Shown here one piece after another: positions 55,507 through 64,000 of a stretch of 64,000 nt of DNA. Position numbers and translations under genes: made by a program. The notes under the pieces are model-generated. The model was not told the origin of the DNA and searched no databases. It was given only the letters and a program-made list of their open reading frames with translations. Source of the DNA: Microbulbifer sediminum. Its GTDB lineage: Bacteria > Pseudomonadota > Gammaproteobacteria > Pseudomonadales > Cellvibrionaceae. Location of the stretch: positions 40,689 to 104,688 of the forward strand of contig NZ_JAJSAP010000012.1 of assembly GCF_021729035.1 (NCBI RefSeq). Reading direction: 5' to 3'. The first letter of the stretch is position 1. Every line of letters begins with the position of its first letter.

Positions 55507-57852
55507 TTAGCTGGCACCCTCGGCATCGGATTTGCCCCGCAGTTCCGCCAGCAGTGCAGCGGGACGGATCGGGATCTCCCGCATACGCACGCCCACGGCA
55601 GCGAAGATGGCATTGCCGATCGCCGGGCCGACTACGGTGGTGGCCGGTTCGCCCAGGCCCACGGCGGTTTCCGTGCTGTCGACAAACTCCTGTTCAATCT
55701 CCGGGACATCACGCATACGCAGGGGGGTATAGGTATTCAGGTTGGTGTCCGCCACGTTGCCCTCTTTAAACGTGGTACCTTCGCAAAGTGCCATGCTCAT
55801 GCCCCACAGCGCCGCGCCCTCCACCTGGGCCCGGGCACCGTCGGGATGCACGATAGTACCGGCATCGGTGACCAGTGTGAGCTTTTCCACAGTGGGCTTG
55901 CCGGTCTCCCGATCGACGCGGACCCGCGCAACGCAGGCGGTCCAGGTGGGCATATTGCGTTCCTGCCCGTACGTGGCAGCCACGCCCAGACCGGTGTCCG
56001 CGGGCATGTCATCGCCCCAGCCAGAAATTTCCCGCACCCTCCGCAGCACATTGGCCTGGCGCGCCGCACCGCCGACCGAGTTGGGGGCACTGCCGGCATT
56101 CCTGCCCTCGGCCTTGAGGCGCCGCAGGCGGAATTCCAGGGGATCCTCGCCGGCCTTGTGGGCGGCCTCGTCGATTGCGCTCTCCAGCGCCCAATTGACC
56201 CAGCCGGAGCCCACCGACCGCAGCCAGCCGGGCCTGAAGGTGTCGTTGGCCAGGTCGTTGGAAATCGCCCGGACCCGGTGCCCGTCCATGCTGTACCAGT
56301 GCAGGGCGCCCTGGATCGCGAAGGGATCGTACTTGCCATTGACACCATCGGCCATAAAGCCCGGGGCCATTACCTGGGTGGGCCAGCCGGCGGTGGCGTG
56401 GTGCTCCATGGCGGTGATCTTGCCCTGGCTGTCGAACGCCATCCGCACCCGCTGTACCGAGGGCGAGCGGATAGAGTCGAAGCGCGCGTCATCCTCGCGG
56501 GTCAGGACCATTTTCACCGGCCGCCCCAGTGCCTTGGCCGCCAGGGCCGCGGGTACGGCGTAATCGCCATTCAGGCGCCGGCCGAATCCCCCGCCGAGCA
56601 TATAGGTGCGCATGACAATGTGTTTCTCGGGAACCCCGAGCGCCTTCGACAGGATGGGCAGGATCAACGATTGCCACTGGTTACCGGTATGTATCTCCCA
56701 GCGGCCGTCTTTCTCCTGTGCGATCGCATTTACCGGCTCCAGCTGGAAGTGCAGTACCCCGTGCGTGATGTACTCGGGTTCCAGTATATCGGCGGCATCG
56801 CTGAACGCCTGGTCCACGTTTCCCTCGTCCAGTACCAGGGTACCCTGGTCGGCGGCGCCGATCAGCTCGCGCCCATGGTCGAGCAGTGCCTGTTCATCCA
56901 CGCCGGAAGTCTTGCCGGGAGCCCAGTCCACCTTGACGCGTTGCACCGCCTGGTTGGCGGCGTGGAAACTGTCGGCAATCACCATGGCCCAGCCCGGCAC
57001 CGTGCCGGAAGGGTCCTCCAGCGTGATGGTCTGGCGGTAACCCGGGATCTTTTTCGCGGCACTGTCGTCGATGCCGTTGATGGCTGATCCATAACGGGTC
57101 GGGGGAATGATGGGGCGGCCGTAGACCATGCCATCAAGTTTTGCGTCGAGGCCGTACAGGGTGCTGCCGTCGGTCTTGCCGGGAATATCCAGCGCACGGG
57201 CCTGGCCGCCGATCACGCGGCGCTCCGACGGCGGTTTGATGGGCATCTGCTTCAGCTGCTCGTCGGTAAAGCTGCGGCTGATATTGCCGTCGCTGACAAT
57301 ATCGGCGTAACTGATGGAGCGGTCGCCGGCGATAACCCGGCTGTTGCGTGCCCGGCACTGATCCGGGGACACGCCGAGTTTCCTGGCGCCTTCCTCGATC
57401 AGCACCTGGCGGCCGGCGGCGCCTGCGTGGCTCATGGGGGTGAAGCTCTGCCATACAGACCAGCTGCCGCCGGTCACCATGTAGCCCCACTTGGGATCGC
57501 TGTCCACATGATGCAGCTCCACCTGTGCCCAGTCGGCCTCCAGTTCGTCCGCGACGATCCGTGCCAGCGCGGTACCGATATGCTGGCCCATTTCCGCCTT
57601 GGCAATATTGACGATGATGCGTCCGTCCGGCTGGATCTGGTACCACACGGTGGGCTCGAAGGCCCCCTCGGCCACGGCCTTCGCCGGGTTCGCGAGCCCC
57701 TGCGGTGAGCGGGCGAAGGCCAGCGTCAGGGCGGCACCGGCCATGCCGATAAGGAAACCCCGGCGCCCGGGGGAGGGCAGGTCCGTTGCCTGTCCCGCTT
57801 CGTGCCGATCACCGGATGGCGCAGCATTGTTACCAGTCAGGTACTTAAGCAT
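55507..57852 (-). CDS. Tat-exported molybdenum hydroxylase large subunit (isoquinoline oxidoreductase-like)
   Basis: 781 residues from ATG 57852; longer frames are unlikely. Twin-arginine signal GRRGFLIGMAGAALTLAF (RR at 30-31). The molybdopterin-cytosine domains follow the IorB/aldehyde dehydrogenase type: WQIQPDGR-like start, GGGFGRRLNGDYAVPAA, and the catalytic Glu near the C-terminus in GLGEPATTVVGPAIG. Cofactor is loaded in the cytosol and the folded enzyme exported. It overlaps the 2Fe-2S gene by 8 bases. Confidence 0.88.
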   Translation of the reverse strand: MLKYLTGNNAAPSGDRHEAGQATDLPSPGRRGFLIGMAGAALTLAFARSPQGLANPAKAVAEGAFEPTVWYQIQPDGRIIVNIAKAEMGQHIGTALARIVADELEADWAQVELHHVDSDPKWGYMVTGGSWSVWQSFTPMSHAGAAGRQVLIEEGARKLGVSPDQCRARNSRVIAGDRSISYADIVSDGNISRSFTDEQLKQMPIKPPSERRVIGGQARALDIPGKTDGSTLYGLDAKLDGMVYGRPIIPPTRYGSAINGIDDSAAKKIPGYRQTITLEDPSGTVPGWAMVIADSFHAANQAVQRVKVDWAPGKTSGVDEQALLDHGRELIGAADQGTLVLDEGNVDQAFSDAADILEPEYITHGVLHFQLEPVNAIAQEKDGRWEIHTGNQWQSLILPILSKALGVPEKHIVMRTYMLGGGFGRRLNGDYAVPAALAAKALGRPVKMVLTREDDARFDSIRSPSVQRVRMAFDSQGKITAMEHHATAGWPTQVMAPGFMADGVNGKYDPFAIQGALHWYSMDGHRVRAISNDLANDTFRPGWLRSVGSGWVNWALESAIDEAAHKAGEDPLEFRLRRLKAEGRNAGSAPNSVGGAARQANVLRRVREISGWGDDMPADTGLGVAATYGQERNMPTWTACVARVRVDRETGKPTVEKLTLVTDAGTIVHPDGARAQVEGAALWGMSMALCEGTTFKEGNVADTNLNTYTPLRMRDVPEIEQEFVDSTETAVGLGEPATTVVGPAIGNAIFAAVGVRMREIPIRPAALLAELRGKSDAEGAS

Positions 57853-58348
57853 GGCTGGCCTCCCGGGTGTTGCCCTCGTCGTCCGGCACACCGGCCTGCA
57901 TACGGCGCGCGGCCATCCTGATTGCCTCGCGGATACGAACATAGGCCATACATCGGCACAGGTTACCGCTCATTACCTGGTCGATCTGTTCATCGGTGGG
58001 GTCGGGGAAGTCCCGGAGCATGGCGGCCGCCTGCATGATCTGGCCGGGCTGGCAGTATCCGCATTGCGGCGTCTGGGCCTCGACCCAGGTATCCAGCAGA
58101 GGATGGCCATTCTCCGCCAGGCCCTCGATGGTGGTAACCACAGTGTTCGCCACGCTACTGACGGGAGTAATGCAGGAGCGCGTGGCCCGGCCATTGACGT
58201 GCACCGTGCAGGCGCCACAAAGGCCGATGCCGCAGCCGAACTTGGTGCCGGTGAAGCCGATATCATCGCGGATGACCCAGAGCAGCGGGGTGTCCCCCGG
58301 AACGTCCACTGTAACGGGCCTGCTGTTGATCTTGAATTTTGTGGCCAT
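57845..58348 (-). CDS. 2Fe-2S subunit of the molybdenum hydroxylase
   Basis: 167 residues from ATG 58348 behind GGGAG. Two 2Fe-2S sites: the plant-ferredoxin type GCGIGLCGACTVHVNG (Cys39, Cys44, Cys47, Cys59), and the helical type CGYC ... CRC. No export signal of its own; it would travel with the Tat-bearing large subunit. Together with the downstream cytochrome it forms a three-gene operon typical of membrane aldehyde or N-heterocycle oxidases. Confidence 0.92.
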   Translation of the reverse strand: MATKFKINSRPVTVDVPGDTPLLWVIRDDIGFTGTKFGCGIGLCGACTVHVNGRATRSCITPVSSVANTVVTTIEGLAENGHPLLDTWVEAQTPQCGYCQPGQIMQAAAMLRDFPDPTDEQIDQVMSGNLCRCMAYVRIREAIRMAARRMQAGVPDDEGNTREASHA

Positions 58349-58350
58349 GC

Positions 58351-59661
58351 CTATTCTCCCGTGTGTTCCGCCGTGCCTGCCTGCGCCTGCCGGTGTAATT
58401 CGCGTAATTCCGCCACCCGCTGCCGCAGGTTTTTCCATTCCGGCAGGCCAGAGCGCCGCCGCAGGAATTGCGCCAGCTCAACCAGGTCCGTGTCGCTGAG
58501 CCCGGAGTAGCCGGGCATGACCAGGATGGGGGACCCGCTTTCGGTACCGATACCTTCGAGCAGCACCCGTATCAGGTTGGTGGGATCATCCGCGGTCACC
58601 GCGCTGTTCAGGCTTAACTCTGCGCGTGCCGCCATCGGCTGCTGGGGCGAGTTGTAATGGCAGGCGGCACAGGCACCGATGTACAGGGCTTCGCCGGCGC
58701 TGAGGTCCCCCCTGGCCCGCTGCTGGGCGGCGGTGATAAGTTCTGCGGACCGTGCCTGTGTATTGACCGGCTGTGTATCCCCGGACAGGGAAGCCATGTA
58801 AGTGGCCAGGGCGCGGATATCATTGTCCGGGGCCCGCTTCAGGCCCCGGTGTACCACCTCTCCCATGGAGCCCACGGCAACCCCGTGGTAGTCGGAAAGG
58901 CCGCTGCGCAGGTACTGGTAGAGTGTGTCGCTGTCCCAGTGCACCGGAACCGGTTGGCTGTCGTCGAGGGCAGGGGCATACCAGTTGTCCACCAGTGCCC
59001 CGGCATAGGCCCGGTCCTGCTTCTCGGCCCCCATCGCGTTCCTGGGGGTGTGGCAGGCACTGCAGTGCCCCAGTCCTTTGGCCAGGTAGGCGCCGCGGTT
59101 CCATTGTTGGCCCTGTTCCGGGTCTGGCTGCCAGGGCTCGGGGTCGAAAAACATCAGTTTCCAGCCCCACTGGAGGAAACGCAGGTTGAACGGGAAGCGA
59201 AGCGCGTTCTCTGGCGGCGTGTAGTCGATGGCTTCCCGCGTCATGAAATAGGCGTACAGCGCATCCAGGTCATCGTCGGTGATGTTTTTGAAGTGGGTAT
59301 AGGGAAAGGCCGGGTAGAGGTGGGAGCCGTCTGCGGAAACCCCCTCGCGCATGGCCCGGAAAAAAGCCTCCCGGGACCAGCCCCCGATACCCTGTTGCGG
59401 GTGGGGGGTGATATTGGTGGCGTACAGCGTGCCAAACGGTGTCGGGAAGTCCACGCCGCCGGCGTAGGGTTTGTCCGGGGATGCGGTGTGGCAGGTACCG
59501 CAATTGCCGATGCCTGCGAGCACCCTGCCATGCTCTATCTGGTCGGGAGTGAAACGACCTTCGTCCACGTCACTTTCCGCTGAGAGCGATGGCTCCCAGG
59601 CCGCCAGCACCAGTCCTGCGACAAGGACGATGCTCGCGATGAGGGGCTGGTATTTCCTCAT
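58351..59661 (-). CDS. Triheme cytochrome c subunit
   Basis: 436 residues with an N-terminal membrane/signal segment (1-27). Three haem c motifs: CGTCH (about 54), CSACH (about 200) and CAACH (about 335). This matches AdhB-type cytochromes that pass electrons from periplasmic Mo or PQQ dehydrogenases to quinone or terminal oxidase. It ends 2 bases before the 2Fe-2S gene start. The first gene of the operon. Confidence 0.93.
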   Translation of the reverse strand: MRKYQPLIASIVLVAGLVLAAWEPSLSAESDVDEGRFTPDQIEHGRVLAGIGNCGTCHTASPDKPYAGGVDFPTPFGTLYATNITPHPQQGIGGWSREAFFRAMREGVSADGSHLYPAFPYTHFKNITDDDLDALYAYFMTREAIDYTPPENALRFPFNLRFLQWGWKLMFFDPEPWQPDPEQGQQWNRGAYLAKGLGHCSACHTPRNAMGAEKQDRAYAGALVDNWYAPALDDSQPVPVHWDSDTLYQYLRSGLSDYHGVAVGSMGEVVHRGLKRAPDNDIRALATYMASLSGDTQPVNTQARSAELITAAQQRARGDLSAGEALYIGACAACHYNSPQQPMAARAELSLNSAVTADDPTNLIRVLLEGIGTESGSPILVMPGYSGLSDTDLVELAQFLRRRSGLPEWKNLRQRVAELRELHRQAQAGTAEHTGE

Positions 59662-60066
59662 AGGTAGTCGCTCCCGTGTGTGGCCTTCTTATTGGTGATG
59701 TTACAGGAGCGGGGTGCTGGTGACCGGGTGCAGTTCGCGCTGTTAGGCAGCGCCTGGACCCGGAAAGTCCCTGTTCCCTTGGCGCTGGTGTAACGCGACC
59801 TGCGCTGGTGCTTACGAGGACACCTTATAGCACTGGCAGGGGCGGTGAATACGTGCCACTTCCGCTTCGGTCGACAATCGGCGCCTATATCAACATTTTT
59901 ATCGATAATGTTGGATTATTGTGCAGGTTGCATTGGCTACCTGCCGATCAGCGATGCTTGACAGCGCTTCATCGTCCGGCTGAAAACCCTGCTGGCCAGG
60001 GGGCAGGAAAAGCGGGATGGTGTTCTTCCGGTCAAGTAAACAGGCTAAAGCGGAATGCGGAGAGTT
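59662..60066. other. Intergenic region with one inverted repeat
   Basis: 405 bases. No gene supported. CAACATT-N9-AATGTTG at 59891-59913 in a locally AT-rich patch may be an operator for the cytochrome/Mo hydroxylase operon, which starts at 59661 and reads away from it. No clear promoter boxes seen. Confidence 0.5.
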
Positions 60067-61116
60067 TTACCCTTCAGGCGGAGACTGTCGGGCGTTTGTC
60101 AGGGTCCTGGGCCGGTAATGGCCATTACTGCCATGCCAGCGAAGCCAGACACTGTCGTCAACCGTTACGTTGACTGCTGGCAGCCCCCTGGCACCGGTAT
60201 GAAAGTGCCGGTAAAACTCCCCGGTCCCACCATGGGAGAGGCGTTTGAAAAATGCGTACCCGCCGCGCAGGAAATTATCGAAAGAGGGGACAGGGTTGGA
60301 CATCCACGCATCCTGGTTACAGCGCACTTCATGCAGCTTTAATCCTGCGTCGTATGCCTTATCCCGCATCCACTTCAGGGATATCACCGCCAGGGGATCG
60401 TCACCGTATCCCCCTCCTACATTGGCATGAGCGCCGATAAACCAGCGTTGCTCCACATCTTCCTGGTGGACTTTTTTATCGCCTTCAGGGTGGGTCCAGA
60501 GTGCGACGTTGTAGGCTTCCCTGAATTCATCCAGGGCAACAGCGTGATAGGCATAACGGACGATCTTGGATAGCTGCGTATCATGCCAGGCAAATTTTCC
60601 CTTCTCGGACAGGAAGGTACCGGGCACTCCCAGGCTCCCGACGGTATCCCATACCCCGATAAAATGAATCCTTACATCCTGGCTATACCGGCGCCTGAAC
60701 TGCTGGCATATCCAGGAATCCGGATGATATTCCTTGGTCCTGTATATCTGCTCCGCGCGCTTCAGCAACTGTGGTGTGGAAATATGCAGGAGCCCGCACT
60801 TGCGCATCATGCCCACCAGGCTCCTGGCTGTGTACGCGCCCCGGCTGAAGCCGAGAATCCAGATCTCGTCGTCAGAGGTGTAGTTCCGGGCCAGCCAGTC
60901 GTACCCCTGCCGCAGGTTCTCACTAAGCCCGAAGCCAAATACGCCACCACGGAACCTGGAGCGTCGGGAAGTGCCGACGCCGGGATCATAGAAAAACCGC
61001 TGGCACACGCTGCCATCGTAATCCCTGATCAGGCGTGAGAACTGGTAGACGTTGGTCTGGTCCTCGGGATCATTCCAGGTCCCATCGAAAAGTAAGATAA
61101 GGCGCTGTTTTGGCAT
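60067..61116 (-). CDS. DUF2235 alpha/beta hydrolase
   Basis: 349 residues. N-terminus LILLFDGTWNDPEDQTNVYQF with catalytic-type Asp, nucleophile Ser in ILGFSRGAYTARSLVG (GxSRGA), HFIGVWDTVGSLGVP, and His in WFIGAHANVGGGY. This family includes phospholipases such as type VI secretion effector Tle1, but many members are intracellular. No type VI genes or immunity gene are adjacent, so an effector role is not supported here. Confidence 0.82.
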   Translation of the reverse strand: MPKQRLILLFDGTWNDPEDQTNVYQFSRLIRDYDGSVCQRFFYDPGVGTSRRSRFRGGVFGFGLSENLRQGYDWLARNYTSDDEIWILGFSRGAYTARSLVGMMRKCGLLHISTPQLLKRAEQIYRTKEYHPDSWICQQFRRRYSQDVRIHFIGVWDTVGSLGVPGTFLSEKGKFAWHDTQLSKIVRYAYHAVALDEFREAYNVALWTHPEGDKKVHQEDVEQRWFIGAHANVGGGYGDDPLAVISLKWMRDKAYDAGLKLHEVRCNQDAWMSNPVPSFDNFLRGGYAFFKRLSHGGTGEFYRHFHTGARGLPAVNVTVDDSVWLRWHGSNGHYRPRTLTNARQSPPEG

Positions 61117-63771
<2,655 letters not shown>

Positions 63772-63783
63772 GCAATATGACAG

Positions 63784-63807
63784 TAAAGGGGCCGATTGGC
63801 CCCTTTA
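63784..63807 (+). terminator. Terminator of katG
   Basis: TAAAGGGGCC-GATT-GGCCCCTTTA, followed by TTT. Confidence 0.85.
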
Positions 63808-63920
63808 TTTATATATTTGGGTGGGAAGAATGAGGGTGTCCTGGCATTGAATGATCCCGGAAAGGAGAAGCGCTGTATCTGGTGGCGAATCGGTGTCTAC
63901 TAAACGTGGGTAAGTCTTAC

Positions 63921-63992
63921 TCTTAACGCCAGTGGTAATGGGCGGCAACGGAGCACAGCATAGTTGGCGTCCCATTGACCACCTTGTTATAA
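63921..63992 (-). repeat. attC-like integron recombination site
   Basis: Read on the minus strand: R'' TTATAAC, L'' GGTGGTCAATGGG, a central imperfect hairpin, L' CCCATTACCAC, and R' GTTAAGA. The arms GTGGT/ACCAC and CAATGGG/CCCATT pair with one extrahelical base in the first arm, and AAC/GTT triplets close the structure around short unpaired spacers. This is the architecture of cassette attC sites (TAACAAG...GGCGTTA pattern). No cassette gene is visible on the left; a cassette would lie beyond the window. Confidence 0.65.
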
Positions 63993-64000
63993 ACTCTGCT

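Noticed and set aside
60067..61116. Type VI secretion effector module
   Set aside because: No VgrG, adaptor or immunity gene next to the DUF2235 gene.

Overview
The window is a GC-rich chromosomal segment of a gammaproteobacterium. Gene order and protein flavour (FabY-type initiation synthase; tig-clpP-clpX-lon-hupB-ppiD; mltD-gloB-methyltransferase-rnhA-dnaQ-nhaB-fimL-nudC) resemble the Pseudomonas PA1800-1823 region. I infer a marine Cellvibrionales/Microbulbifer-like bacterium; this placement is inference, not a database result.

Layout. 1-8.0 kb: end of ycjX, ycjF, two small exported proteins, glutathione reductase, a hibernation-promoting factor, an exported coiled-coil protein, thpR, an Hsp20 gene with a heat-shock promoter and a ROSE-like RNA thermometer, and a methyltransferase. 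8.1-15.4 kb: lipid metabolism, with a GlxA-type AraC regulator, fabY, a cupin/XRE regulator and the fadBA beta-oxidation operon behind a PsrA-type operator. 15.6-24.7 kb: tRNA-Leu and the protein quality-control block tig, clpP, clpX, lon, hupB, ppiD, with sigma32-like promoters before clpX and lon. 24.9-36.9 kb: mltD, gloB, a methyltransferase, rnhA, dnaQ, nhaB, fimL, nudC, a membrane protein, sohB and acuI. 37.2-41.4 kb: patatin phospholipase, DUF4919 lipoprotein and a UvrD-like helicase.

41.5-49.2 kb is a sulfur/persulfide locus. A BigR/SqrR-type ArsR repressor and two YeeE/YedE half-transporters read leftward from an AT-rich perfect palindrome. An ETHE1-like persulfide dioxygenase, a rhodanese-loop DUF442 protein and a SulP transporter read rightward. 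A second SulP gene and an MBL-double-rhodanese protein with a degenerate metal motif flank it. 49.5-53.0 kb is a mixed stretch that includes a degraded alkB (alkane monooxygenase) C-terminal remnant.

53.2-63.8 kb is oxidative and periplasmic: a secreted single-haem protein, a HAD-family dehalogenase-like gene, a Tat-exported molybdenum hydroxylase (large subunit, 2Fe-2S subunit, triheme cytochrome c), a DUF2235 hydrolase and a catalase-peroxidase with a signal peptide. The last 80 bases hold a sequence with the architecture of an integron attC recombination site on the minus strand, so an integron cassette array may begin just past the window.
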